Source: Actinoallomurus sp. (GTDB lineage Bacteria; Actinomycetota; Actinomycetes; Streptosporangiales; Streptosporangiaceae). Taken from it: a DNA stretch of 64,000 bases. Position numbers and translations under genes: made by a program. The stretch spans positions 23,997 to 87,996 of the forward strand of contig JAOPYL010000182.1 in the NCBI GenBank assembly GCA_025964625.1, written 5' to 3'. The stretch's first letter is position 1; each line of letters opens with the position of its first letter. Positions 41,850 to 49,679 of this stretch are shown here, piece by piece. Below the pieces are notes generated by a model. It searched no databases. It saw only the letters and a list, made by a program, of their open reading frames with translations, and was not told the origin of the DNA.

Positions 41850-42302
41850 TCAGCCCGCGACCGGCAGCATCAGCTGACCGTCGACGCCGAGCGTGGTCTC
41901 GACGAGCGAGACGAAGATCTCCGCGTCGCGCAGCAGTTCGTCGGCCTCGTCCGCGGCCACCGCACGCGGCAGACCCGCCTCGGCCGCGGCGCGCTTGCCC
42001 GCACCGGCGGCGAAGAACGCCGCCCATTCACGCAGGGCGGGCTCGGCCTCCGGCAGCAGCACCCACACGCTGCGCGGCCTGCCACGGCCCTTCACGCTCG
42101 GATCGGCACGCGCCGCGAGCATCGCCGCCGCACCCCGTAGCGCGGCCAGATGAGCCGCGACATAGCGGGCCGGGGCATCGGCCGCCTCCGCGGCCTCGGC
42201 CAGGCCGTGCCTGGCCGTCTGCAGCAACGACATCGCCGGCGGGGCGAGCCTGGGCCGCGGAACGGAACGCAGCGGGACGGCGGTGGACGACCGTGCGGAC
42301 AT
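41850..42302 (-). CDS. SAV_6107-family HEPN-domain protein
   Basis: A 150-residue helical protein resembling the SAV_6107 family: LLQTARHGLAEAAEAADAPARYVAAHLAALRGAAAMLAARAD near residue 25, VWVLLPEAEPALREWAAFFAAGAGKRAAAEAG, and DELLRDAEIFVSLVETTLG. HEPN domains are found in nucleotide- or RNA-binding and toxin-type proteins. The canonical HEPN RNase RxxxxH is not evident. ATG 42302 has AAGGAGG upstream. A perfect LexA box lies about 160 nt upstream, so it is probably DNA-damage induced. Function unknown. Confidence 0.82.
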   Translation of the reverse strand: MSARSSTAVPLRSVPRPRLAPPAMSLLQTARHGLAEAAEAADAPARYVAAHLAALRGAAAMLAARADPSVKGRGRPRSVWVLLPEAEPALREWAAFFAAGAGKRAAAEAGLPRAVAADEADELLRDAEIFVSLVETTLGVDGQLMLPVAG

Positions 42303-42459
42303 GGCGTGCCTCCTTCCGCTGGGCAGGCCCCGGGACGGGCCCCCCAGGGTCGGCCGGGCGAAACGCTTCCCCTCGTCCCGCCCGGCCGTCGCGTCTCGCA
42401 TGACATGCGCTGCCCGGCGAGACCAACCCTCGGCGCGGGCCGCGAGCCCCGCGTCGTAC

Positions 42460-42475
42460 TCGAACACAAGTTCGA
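42460..42475. promoter_or_regulatory. LexA-binding site (SOS box)
   Basis: TCGAAC-ACAA-GTTCGA is a perfect match to the actinobacterial LexA palindrome TCGAAC-N4-GTTCGA. It lies between the leftward HEPN gene (158 nt from its ATG) and the rightward WXG-like cassette (276 nt from its ATG). It could control either; the HEPN gene is closer. A second, degenerate copy with only the right half intact (GTTCGA, 42518-42523) is 43 nt further right. Confidence 0.78.
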
Positions 42476-42541
42476 GCATGACTCCAGTAAAGCGGCGCGG
42501 CACTCATTCGTCAACATGTTCGAATAGACGACTGTCGCCGC

Positions 42542-42652
42542 TGTTCAGCGGCTTGCGCCGCGGCGGCCGCCGGGCATCCGCACACGGTGTTCCCGACGAC
42601 CTGCGAGGAACTGGTCCGCATTACCGGCGGCACCGCCACCGAGGTGGAGTAG
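42542..42652 (+). pseudogene. Possible 3' remnant of a lost gene
   Basis: One frame ending at the TAG 42650-42652 has coding-like codon use over its last about 25 codons and a protein-like C-terminus (HPHTVFPTTCEELVRITGG, then TATEVE). The upstream part is only an alanine run. There is no start codon with a ribosome-binding site. I do not recognise the family. It may be the tail of a gene removed by deletion. Confidence 0.25.
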
Positions 42653-42750
42653 GCCCGTAATGGGCCAGGCGCGCGCATCCCTGCAGACAGCCGCGACGGA
42701 GGGTGGTACAACGGTCACCTGAGGCTCAAGCGCACTCTCCGGAGCGCCCC

Positions 42751-43794
42751 ATGGCTGGACAGCGAAGTCTGCGCGCCGCCGCCGCGCGCGACAAGGGTTT
42801 TCTCGGCGTCGACATCGTGGCGATGGCGCATCTCATCCAGCAGATGAACGGCGCCTCGAACGCCATCACCGGCTGGCTGCGGACCAACGGGGCACTGCCG
42901 CCGAGCGTCCCGCGCACCGGCCTCCGCCAGGCGGCCGCGGTGCAGACGTGGGTGAGCGGCCAGCAGGGGATGCTCACCCGGCGGCGCAACTACGCGGTCA
43001 CCCATCTCAGCAAGGGCGGCGGCTCGATGCCGCGGGTGAACCCGGGTGACCTCGGCCGACAGGGGCACCGTACGACGACACCGGCCGGAGCGGGCCGGCA
43101 CGTCGGCCACTTCCCCGACATGCACGCCGCGATGAAGGCCGGCGCCGCCGACGGCACCGCCGTCCAGAAGGCCCTCAAGGCCCACCACCGGATCCCGCCG
43201 GAGGTCTGGAAGCGTCTGGTCGCGGACGCCGACGACCCCGACTACGCCAGAGGACTCTACGAACGCCTCGGGCCGGTCGGCACCGCGGACCTGATCAAGG
43301 CCGCGCTGCCGGACAAGGCGCACCTCACGGCGGTCCGAACGTCGCTGGGCGTGGCCAGCCACCACATGGTCATGAACGAGAAGTGGCTGCGGGAGATGCT
43401 GGACGACGCGCTCCGGCTGGGCGTCCGCGACGACGCCGTGCACGTCCTCGCGCAGGCCGGCCTCGGCCGGAACGCCAAGGTGGCACTGGGCCACATCGGC
43501 CTGACGCACATGGTCCAGCCGCCGCCCCCGCATCGGTTCCCGGCGCCGCGCCCGCCCCACGAGGCGATGGTCGTCCCGGCCGCCACCGACCCGCACGCCG
43601 CGGTCGAGCTGTACTCCCGCCATCCGGAGACCATCCACCGGGCGCTGACCGGGTGCCCGCACTCCGAGGCGCTGGCCCAGCTCGTGAGCCATGCGACCAC
43701 CGCCCACCACGTCGACCCCGCCGCCGTGCGCGCCAACGCCGACCGGCTCGCCGGCTTCCATGCCGGCGCCCGGCCACCGGAGGGGCGAGCATGA
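42751..43794 (+). CDS. Helical type VII-secretion-associated-like protein
   Basis: A 347-residue protein I do not recognise as a named family. Residues 1-95 are predicted helical (IVAMAHLIQQMNGASNAITGW; RQAAAVQTWVSGQQGMLTRRRNYA), like the N-termini of WXG100/LXG proteins. A Gly/Pro linker (about 95-120) leads to a region with DDPDYARGLYERLGPVGTADLI near residue 170, a motif type I recall from T7SS-linked actinobacterial proteins. The C-terminus is Pro- and His-rich. ATG 42751 has GGAG 6 nt upstream; GTG 42703 is an alternative. It overlaps the next gene by 4 nt, so the two act together. Confidence 0.7.
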   Translation: MAGQRSLRAAAARDKGFLGVDIVAMAHLIQQMNGASNAITGWLRTNGALPPSVPRTGLRQAAAVQTWVSGQQGMLTRRRNYAVTHLSKGGGSMPRVNPGDLGRQGHRTTTPAGAGRHVGHFPDMHAAMKAGAADGTAVQKALKAHHRIPPEVWKRLVADADDPDYARGLYERLGPVGTADLIKAALPDKAHLTAVRTSLGVASHHMVMNEKWLREMLDDALRLGVRDDAVHVLAQAGLGRNAKVALGHIGLTHMVQPPPPHRFPAPRPPHEAMVVPAATDPHAAVELYSRHPETIHRALTGCPHSEALAQLVSHATTAHHVDPAAVRANADRLAGFHAGARPPEGRA

Positions 43795-44114
43795 GCTCCT
43801 ATCCGCCTCCGCCGAGCACGCTGCGCTCGCCCTCGGACCCGCCGGCCGCCGGTGACGGGCAGGGCCAGAGACCCAACCCGGCGTACGCCGACCTCTACCA
43901 CGCCTACCAGCGGGCCTTCGACAGTGCCCACACCCTGGAGAAGGCGCTCGACCCGCCGGTCCGGACGGCCGGCGACGCGTGGGTGGGGCCGGCCGCGCGT
44001 TCTTGGCAGAATGACCTGGAGACCCAGCGTGGCCAGTTGAAGAAGGCGGCGTCGCAGATTCTGTGGGACATTTACGGCGCACTCTCGAAACTCCCGCCGT
44101 TCATTCCCAAGTGA
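43791..44114 (+). CDS. WXG100-like small protein
   Basis: A 107-residue protein with a disordered Pro/Ser-rich start (1-30), then two helices (about 31-52 and 68-100) separated by GDAWVGPAARSW. The Trp-Val-Gly at residues 64-66 sits where WXG100 proteins have their turn motif. The size, two-helix plan and coupling (ATGA overlap) to a larger helical protein are typical of ESAT-6-like pairs. No YxxxD/E export tail is evident. No ESX ATPase, mycosin or toxin is nearby, so this would be an orphan pair using a machinery encoded elsewhere. Confidence 0.68.
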   Translation: MSSYPPPPSTLRSPSDPPAAGDGQGQRPNPAYADLYHAYQRAFDSAHTLEKALDPPVRTAGDAWVGPAARSWQNDLETQRGQLKKAASQILWDIYGALSKLPPFIPK

Positions 44115-44707
44115 GTCACGTGAAACCAGCATTCAGGGCCCGCCGGCAGACGGCACCGCAGATCGGGGAGATCGACCGCCGTGCGTTCCTCCGGCGGCTC
44201 GACGCACTGCTGACGACCTACGAGGCGGCGATGCTGCCGCCCCCCGGTCAGATGCCGGGCCGACGGACGATCATGGAGCGGCACGTCGGCTATCCGGCGT
44301 TCCGCGCCTTCGTCGCGCAGCGCCGGCGCGACGTGGTGGGCTTCGGGTACGGCTTCCACGGCGAGTCCGGGCAGTGGTGGCACGACGTCGTGCGCGACGC
44401 GCTGACGGAGGCGGGCGGCCCCGAGCACGCCCGGTACTGGCTGGATGACGCGTTCGAAGTGGCCGAGCTGCACGTGCACCCCGCCGCCCAGGGGCAGGGC
44501 CTGGGCCGCGGGCTGATCACGACGCTCTGCGCCGGACGCCCGGAGCGGACGGTGGTGCTGTCCACCCTCGACGCGCAGACGCCGGCGCGGCACCTCTACC
44601 GAACGCTCGGCATGACCGATCTGCTGGCCGCCTTCCGGTTCCCCGGCGGCGGCCCGCTCTACGCCGTGATGGGCGCGACGCTGCCGCTCGCCTCGAGACG
44701 GGAGTAG
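44111..44707 (+). CDS. GNAT-family N-acetyltransferase (Rv2170-like)
   Basis: A 198-residue acetyltransferase. The acetyl-CoA-binding motif is VAELHVHPAAQGQGLGRGLITTL near residue 118, followed by LSTLDAQTPARHLYRTLGM. The start is GTG 44111 (GTGA overlap with the WXG-like stop) or GTG 44120. It lies directly before metF and the polyprenyl synthase, the same order as mycobacterial Rv2170-Rv2173, so it is the likely Rv2170 counterpart. Its 3' end overlaps metF on the other strand by 49 nt. Confidence 0.88.
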   Translation: MSHVKPAFRARRQTAPQIGEIDRRAFLRRLDALLTTYEAAMLPPPGQMPGRRTIMERHVGYPAFRAFVAQRRRDVVGFGYGFHGESGQWWHDVVRDALTEAGGPEHARYWLDDAFEVAELHVHPAAQGQGLGRGLITTLCAGRPERTVVLSTLDAQTPARHLYRTLGMTDLLAAFRFPGGGPLYAVMGATLPLASRRE

Positions 44708-45567
44708 ACCTCGCGCGTCGCCGTCGACTTGTTGAACGTGATGAAGTGGATGCCGGGCGCGCCCTCGCTGAGCAGCCGCCGGCACAGCTGCGCGGCGTGG
44801 TCGAGGCCGAGCAGCCGCACCGCCTCCGGGTCGTCGCCGACCGCCGCGAACTGGGCCGCCAGCTCCGGTGGGAACGGCGCGCCGGACAGCTGCTCGGAGC
44901 GTTCGATCGTGCTCAGCTGAGTGACCGGCATGATGCCCGGAATGATCGGTACGTCGCAGCCGAGGGCGGCGACCCGGTCGCGCAGCCGGAGATAGTCCTC
45001 GGCGCGGAAGAACATCTGCGTGATCGCGTAGTCCGCGCCGGCCTGACACTTGCGCACGAAGTGACGCGTGTCACTCTCGACATCGGGTGAACGCGGATGC
45101 TTGTAGGGGAACGCGGCCACCCCGACACTGAAGTCGCCCGACGACTTGATCAGCCGGACGACGTCTTCGGCGTACTCGACGCCGTCCGGGTGCTTGACCC
45201 ACTCCCCCATCGGGTCGCCGGGCGGGTCGCCGCGCAGCGCGAGCAGGTCGCGCACCCCCGCCGCCGCGAACCTGCCGATGAGCTGCCGCAGCTCGCGCAT
45301 CGAATGATCCACCGCGGTGAAGTGCGCGACCGGCGTGAGGGTGGTGTCGGTCGCGATGCGCTCGACGATGTCGACCGTACGGTCGCGGGTGCCGCCGCCG
45401 GCACCGTACGTCACCGAGACGAACGTCGGCCGCAGCACCTCCAGCCGGCGGATGGCCTGCCAGAGGTTGCGCGCACCCTGCTCGGTCCTGGGCGGGAAGA
45501 ATTCGAACGAGAAAGTCGTCTCGCCGGCGGCGAGAACTTCCCGGATTGTCCGGCGTGCGGAGGTCAT
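44659..45567 (-). CDS. metF: Methylenetetrahydrofolate reductase
   Basis: A 302-residue FAD TIM-barrel enzyme giving 5-methyl-THF for methionine synthesis. Motifs: TTFSFEFFPPRTEQGARNLW near residue 17, PTFVSVTYGAGGGTRDRTV near residue 46, DLLALRGDPPGDP near residue 107, and DYAITQMFFRAEDYLRL near residue 177. ATG 45567 is the natural start. The C-terminal residues ASGSVAPITA are beyond the usual end and fall in the 49-nt antisense overlap with the GNAT gene. Confidence 0.95.
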   Translation of the reverse strand: MTSARRTIREVLAAGETTFSFEFFPPRTEQGARNLWQAIRRLEVLRPTFVSVTYGAGGGTRDRTVDIVERIATDTTLTPVAHFTAVDHSMRELRQLIGRFAAAGVRDLLALRGDPPGDPMGEWVKHPDGVEYAEDVVRLIKSSGDFSVGVAAFPYKHPRSPDVESDTRHFVRKCQAGADYAITQMFFRAEDYLRLRDRVAALGCDVPIIPGIMPVTQLSTIERSEQLSGAPFPPELAAQFAAVGDDPEAVRLLGLDHAAQLCRRLLSEGAPGIHFITFNKSTATREVYSRLEASGSVAPITA

Positions 45568-45615
45568 GCACCACAGGGTAACGGGGTGGTGCACAGGTGC
45601 TACTAGTCTCGGTGC

Positions 45616-46677
45616 GTGGCCGCCAGTCAAGTACGCAAGGAAATCGACGAGGCGCTGTACGCCTTCGTCGACCGCCAGCGCCCGGTTCTCAGCGCCGTCT
45701 CCGGCGAGCTGGCACCGATGCTGACCGCCCTGGACGCGCTACTGGCCGGCGGCAAGCGGCTGCGCCCGGCGTTCTGCTACTGGGGCTGGCGCGGCGCGGG
45801 CGGCGGCGACCGCCCGGAGATCTTCACGGCCGCGGCCTCGCTGGAGCTGCTGCAGGCCAGCGCGCTGATCCACGACGATGTCATGGACGGCAGCGACACC
45901 CGCCGCGGCCAGCCCGCGGCACATCGGCGGTTCGAGGCGCTGCATGCCGGGTCGGGATGGCGGGGGTCGGCGGAGGCGTTCGGCGCCGGGGCGGCGATCC
46001 TGCTCGGTGACGTGTGCCTGACCTGGTGCGATGAGATGTTCCACCGCAGCGGCCTGCCGGCGGAGGTGCTGCTGCGCGCCCGGCCGGTCTATGACCTGAT
46101 GCGGACCGAGGTCATGTGCGGCCAGTACCTCGACCTGGTCGGCCAGGCCCGGGGGGCGGGCACGGACGGCCCTGCCATGGTCGAGGCCGCGCTGCGGATC
46201 GTGCGGTACAAGAGCGCGAAATACACCATCGAACGGCCGCTGCAGCTCGGCGCCGCGCTGGCCGGGTCGGACTCGATGGACGCCCTGTCGGCGTACGGCC
46301 TGCCGCTGGGCGTGGCCTTCCAGCTCCGCGACGACGTCCTCGGCGTCTTCGGAGATCCGGCGGAGACGGGAAAACCGGCGGGCGACGACCTGCGCGAGGG
46401 CAAGCGCACGGTGCTCGTCGCGCTGACCCTGGAGCGTGCGGCCCCGGCCGAGGCCGAGACCGTGGAGACTCTGCTGGGCGATCCCGGGCTCGACGCCGCC
46501 GGGGTCGAGCTGCTCCGCTCGATCATCGTCGGCACGGGGGCACTGGACGCCTGCGAGAAGATGATCGACCGCTATGCCGACGAGGCATCCGAGGCGCTGG
46601 CGGCCGCCCCGCTGACCGCGGAGGCCCGCGAGGCCCTCTCGGACCTCACGGTCGCCGCCACGGCCCGCCGCGGCTGA
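45616..46677 (+). CDS. Polyprenyl diphosphate synthase
   Basis: A 353-residue trans-isoprenyl diphosphate synthase. The first Asp-rich motif is LIHDDVMDGSDTRRG near residue 86 and the second FQLRDDVLGVFGDPAETGK near residue 236; GGKRLRPAFCYWGW near residue 47 binds diphosphate. It condenses IPP with an allylic primer, probably to a C20 or longer product (Rv2173/IdsA2-like position). GTG 45616 diverges from metF with a 48-nt gap that holds both promoters. Confidence 0.92.
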   Translation: MAASQVRKEIDEALYAFVDRQRPVLSAVSGELAPMLTALDALLAGGKRLRPAFCYWGWRGAGGGDRPEIFTAAASLELLQASALIHDDVMDGSDTRRGQPAAHRRFEALHAGSGWRGSAEAFGAGAAILLGDVCLTWCDEMFHRSGLPAEVLLRARPVYDLMRTEVMCGQYLDLVGQARGAGTDGPAMVEAALRIVRYKSAKYTIERPLQLGAALAGSDSMDALSAYGLPLGVAFQLRDDVLGVFGDPAETGKPAGDDLREGKRTVLVALTLERAAPAEAETVETLLGDPGLDAAGVELLRSIIVGTGALDACEKMIDRYADEASEALAAAPLTAEAREALSDLTVAATARRG

Positions 46678-46772
46678 GCCATGGCCCGGAACGGCGCGCA
46701 CTGGTGCACGTTCCGGCGATCAGGGGGCCGTGATTCCCGTTCGCGGGACAAGGGGATCTTGCCGGGTTAAGA

Positions 46773-46970
46773 ATGAGGCATGACCGCACGAACGACCGCA
46801 TGAAGCTCGACATCCGAGAGCAGCGGCGCGCCACCGAGCCGATGTCGGCGCGGCCCCGGCCCGCCGCGCTCACGCCGCGTTCAGCACGCAGCGCTCGCCT
46901 GATCATCGCGCTGGCACTGGTGATCCTGGCCGGGTTCCTCCTGGGCCTGGGCGTGCCGATCCACCCATGA
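46773..46970 (+). CDS. Small single-pass membrane protein
   Basis: A 65-residue frame with a basic N-terminus and one hydrophobic helix near the C-terminus (ARLIIALALVILAGFLLGLG). The true start may be the ATG at 46800 (MKLDIREQRR), giving 56 residues. No strong ribosome-binding site. It lies 95 nt after the polyprenyl synthase and nearly abuts the convergent acidic-protein gene. Function unknown. Confidence 0.55.
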   Translation: MRHDRTNDRMKLDIREQRRATEPMSARPRPAALTPRSARSARLIIALALVILAGFLLGLGVPIHP

Positions 46971-46974
46971 ACCA

Positions 46975-47145
46975 TCACCAGTGCGGCGGCCGCTCCTCGA
47001 TCAGGTGCGCGTCGTCGTCGGCCTCGCGCCATTCGCCCCAGCCGGTGTCCGAGTCGTCGCGGGTCTGATCGGGCAGCACGTCCAGCTCGTCGTCGGACAG
47101 CTCGACCCGGCGTTCGTCGTCAGGATTGCCGATCACACGACCCAT
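46975..47145 (-). CDS. Small acidic conserved protein
   Basis: A 56-residue very acidic protein beginning MGRVIGNPDDERRVELSDDE and ending EERPPHW. It contains no hydrophobic segment and is likely disordered. The codon pattern is coding-like and it lies 43 nt downstream of thiE on the same strand. I believe similar short acidic ORFs occur next to thiE in streptomycetes, but no function is known. Confidence 0.7.
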   Translation of the reverse strand: MGRVIGNPDDERRVELSDDELDVLPDQTRDDSDTGWGEWREADDDAHLIEERPPHW

Positions 47146-47188
47146 TGTCACCCATGACCGGCCGGATTCCGCGTGAACCCCCGGTGAA

Positions 47189-47860
47189 TCATGCCCGGCG
47201 CAGCCGCCGCGCGAGGTTCGCGGCCGCCTCCCGCGGGTCGTCCGCCTCGGTGATCGCCCGTACGACGACGATCCGGCGTGCCCCCGTGGCCAGGACCTGA
47301 TCGAGGTTGGCGGCGTCGATGCCGCCGATCGCGAACCACGGACGGGCGAACCGGCGGCCGGAGGCGTACTCCAGGAGGCCCGGACCGGGTGCCGGGCGGC
47401 CCGGTTTCGTCGGCGTCGGCCAGGTCGGGCCCACGCAGAAGTAGTCCACCCCCGGTTCCATGGCGGCCGCGGCCACCTCCCCCTCCGCATGCGTCGACCG
47501 GCCGATGAGGGTGTCCGCACCGACGATGTCGCGTGCCAGGGGGACCGGCAGGTCGTCCTGGCCCAGATGCAGCACGTCGGCCCGGACGGCGTGCGCGACG
47601 TCGGCCCGATCGTTGACCGCGAGCAGCGCGCCGTGCTTGTCGCACGCGGCACGGAAGACCGCCAGATGCTCGATCTCCCGCCGCGCCTCGAGGCCCTTCT
47701 GCCGAAGCTGCACGATGTCGACGCCGCCGGCCAGCGCGGCGTCCAGGAACCGCTCCAGGTCGCCCCGGTCCTCCCGGGCATCGGTGCACAGGTAGAGGCG
47801 CGCGCGGCCGAGCTTGGCCCGCACTGCCACGGCGTGGTCAGAAGGCAGGTGCCCGGACAT
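47189..47860 (-). CDS. thiE: Thiamine-phosphate synthase
   Basis: A 223-residue TIM-barrel enzyme joining the thiazole and pyrimidine moieties. Motifs: [39 protein letters not shown] near residue 45, [27 protein letters not shown] near residue 79, and [21 protein letters not shown] near residue 139. ATG 47860. It reads away from thiO-thiS-thiG and is not behind their riboswitch; no TPP element was seen upstream of it. Confidence 0.95.
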   Translation of the reverse strand: MSGHLPSDHAVAVRAKLGRARLYLCTDAREDRGDLERFLDAALAGGVDIVQLRQKGLEARREIEHLAVFRAACDKHGALLAVNDRADVAHAVRADVLHLGQDDLPVPLARDIVGADTLIGRSTHAEGEVAAAAMEPGVDYFCVGPTWPTPTKPGRPAPGPGLLEYASGRRFARPWFAIGGIDAANLDQVLATGARRIVVVRAITEADDPREAAANLARRLRRA

Positions 47861-47913
47861 CCCAGCGCCTCCGTCCTGCCGGGCGGAAGCGTCTCCGGCG
47901 GGCACGCGCAGCG

Positions 47914-48291
47914 TCAAAGGGCGAGCGCCTGGGCGCGCCTGTTGATCTCCTTGACGCGGTGCTCGCGGAGAGCCTGCACCGGTGTGCCCGGCAACGAGTC
48001 GTCGGCGGTGAACAACCAGCGCAGGGCGTCGGCGCGGTCGAATCCGGCGTCGGCGAGCACGGTGAGTGTGCCCTGAAGTCCTTTGAGGGGCTGGCCGTCC
48101 TGGACGAAGGCCGCGGGGACACTGAGCCCGCCCGCACGCTGCACGCCCAGGAATCTGTAGTCGCGGAGTAGTTGCTTGACGCGCTTGAGGTCGAGACCGA
48201 GCCTGTCGGCCGCCTCGGGAAGAGTGAGCCACTCGCCCACCAGCGCGTCGGTCTGTCGATCGATCCCGATTTCGGCAACGAAGTGCGTCAC
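47914..48291 (-). CDS. Rv2175c-like DNA-binding protein
   Basis: A 125-residue protein with an N-terminal winged-helix-like domain ([31 protein letters not shown]) and a C-terminal Rv2175c domain ([43 protein letters not shown]). In Mycobacterium tuberculosis Rv2175c is a DNA-binding substrate of kinase PknL, whose gene is adjacent. Here a PASTA kinase gene lies 3.7 kb away with thiamine genes in between. Start GTG 48291 is chosen over an upstream TTG. Confidence 0.88.
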   Translation of the reverse strand: MTHFVAEIGIDRQTDALVGEWLTLPEAADRLGLDLKRVKQLLRDYRFLGVQRAGGLSVPAAFVQDGQPLKGLQGTLTVLADAGFDRADALRWLFTADDSLPGTPVQALREHRVKEINRRAQALAL

Positions 48292-48329
48292 GCAAGCCTG
48301 CTTACCATCTTTGGCACCTTCTGAAACCC

Positions 48330-49499
48330 TCAATTTCGAACGGCTTCCCTGACCGGAACGCTCGGGTCGGCTAGTTGTTCGGCGTCGACCAGCGCACCAC
48401 CTGCGATGGCGCGCCGTGCCTGGACCAGGTCGCGCGGCCGGTCAACCGTCACGATGGCCACGAGCCGGTCGCCCGAAAGCCAGCACGCGGCCCAGCGGGC
48501 CTCACCCGGATCGCCGCGCCACACCATCGCGTCGGCGACCGGGTGATGTCCTGCGTACTGCACCATCCGCCCGAACTGCTCGGACCAGAAATAGGGTACG
48601 GCGTCGTAGCTCCGGTCACCGCCCAGGAGGGTCGCCGCCGCCACCTCCGGCGCGTTGAGCGCCGTGTCCCAGTGCTCGACGCGCAGCCGCCGCCCGAATC
48701 GCGGCGACCACCACGCCGCGCAGTCGCCCACAGCGACGACGCCCGGCCGGCCGGTGCGCAGGTGCTCGTCGACGACGACCCCGTCGTCGAGCGCGAGCCC
48801 GGAGCCGGCCAGCCATTCCGTCGCGGGACGGACTCCGATGCCGGTCACGACGGCGTCGGCCTCGATCGAACCGCCACCGGCCAGGTCGAGACCGCCCCGC
48901 TCGACCGAGGCGACCTTGATCCCGTGGCGCAGCTCGACTCCGGCCTCGGCGTACCACCCGGCGGTCTTCGAGCCGACCTCGGCGCCGATGGCGCCCGCGA
49001 GCGGCGCGTCCGCCGCCTCGACCACGGTGACCCGGCAACCGGCCTTGGCCGCCGCCGTCGCGACCTCCGCGCCGATCCATCCGGCGCCCACGATCGCCAG
49101 CCTGACCCCCGGTCGCAGCTCGGCACGGAGCGCGCGGGCGTCGTCGATCGTGCGCAGCACGTGCTGCGGCCCCTCGCCGGGCAGCCGGATCGGTGTCGCC
49201 CCTGTCGCGATCACCAGCCCGTCGAAGCCGAGCGGACCGGCCGTCGTCTCCAGCGCCTCGCCCAGTCCGGTCGCCTGGCGCCCGAGGAGAAGCTCGCAGC
49301 CGAGCGCGTCCCAGTCGGCATCGACCGTCGTCTCGTCGGTCTCGCCGCGCAGGACGGCCTTCGACAACGGCGGCCGGTCGTACGGGCGGTGCGGCTCGGC
49401 CGCGACAAGAGTGAGGCGCCCTTCGTAGCCCTGAGCGCGCAGTGCCTCGGCCGTCCGCACGCCGGCGAGCCCACCACCTGCGATGATCAGCCTTTCCAT
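48330..49499 (-). CDS. FAD-dependent pyridine nucleotide-disulfide-type oxidoreductase (ferredoxin reductase-like)
   Basis: A 389-residue flavoprotein. FAD site: LIIAGGGLAGVRTAEALRAQG at residues 4-24. NAD site: RLAIVGAGWIGAEVATAAAKAGCRVTVVE near residue 133. Second FAD element: GRPGVVAVGDCAAWWSPRFG near residue 249. No redox-active CxxxxC is present, so it belongs to the ferredoxin/putidaredoxin reductase-like group. It diverges from the thiO riboswitch leader, with about 50 nt between. Partner unknown; it could serve a P450 but none is adjacent. Confidence 0.9.
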   Translation of the reverse strand: MERLIIAGGGLAGVRTAEALRAQGYEGRLTLVAAEPHRPYDRPPLSKAVLRGETDETTVDADWDALGCELLLGRQATGLGEALETTAGPLGFDGLVIATGATPIRLPGEGPQHVLRTIDDARALRAELRPGVRLAIVGAGWIGAEVATAAAKAGCRVTVVEAADAPLAGAIGAEVGSKTAGWYAEAGVELRHGIKVASVERGGLDLAGGGSIEADAVVTGIGVRPATEWLAGSGLALDDGVVVDEHLRTGRPGVVAVGDCAAWWSPRFGRRLRVEHWDTALNAPEVAAATLLGGDRSYDAVPYFWSEQFGRMVQYAGHHPVADAMVWRGDPGEARWAACWLSGDRLVAIVTVDRPRDLVQARRAIAGGALVDAEQLADPSVPVREAVRN

Positions 49500-49545
49500 G
49501 CTCGCGACCTTAGGCGACGAACGAAGACGTAGGCTAGGGGACGGA

Positions 49546-49674
49546 AGCGCGGGAGTCCGGCGATACCGGGCTGAGAGGGCGGCAGATCGGCCGCCGACCG
49601 CAAGAGTCCGTGCGCGGGGCGCCCACCCGCCGTGCGAGCTCTGGACCTGATCCGGATCATGCCGGCGAAGGGAG
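49546..49674 (+). promoter_or_regulatory. TPP riboswitch (THI element)
   Basis: The plus strand contains the thi-box pieces in order: GGGAGTCCGGCGATACCGGG, CTGAGAGGGCGGC, a variable stem GGCAGATCGGCCGCCGACCG, and CTGATCCGGATCATGCCGGC followed by GAAGGGAG. It ends at the thiO ribosome-binding site (AAGGGAG 49668-49674), 5 nt before the GTG. With no terminator between, TPP binding probably blocks translation of thiO-thiS-thiG. Confidence 0.95.
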
Positions 49675-49679
49675 CCCCA

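Larger units (their letters stand above)
42303..42750. other. Intergenic region between HEPN gene and WXG-like cassette
   Basis: About 450 nt. It contains a LexA box (42460-42475), a short coding-like stretch ending at 42652 and a GGAGG at 42698-42702 just before GTG 42703. Divergent promoters are expected here. No complete gene was recognised. Confidence 0.5.

Noticed and set aside
42478..42660. A 60-codon plus-strand ORF starting just after the LexA box
   Set aside because: Arg/His/Gly-rich translation with poor codon bias and no ribosome-binding site; the alternative frame is more coding-like.
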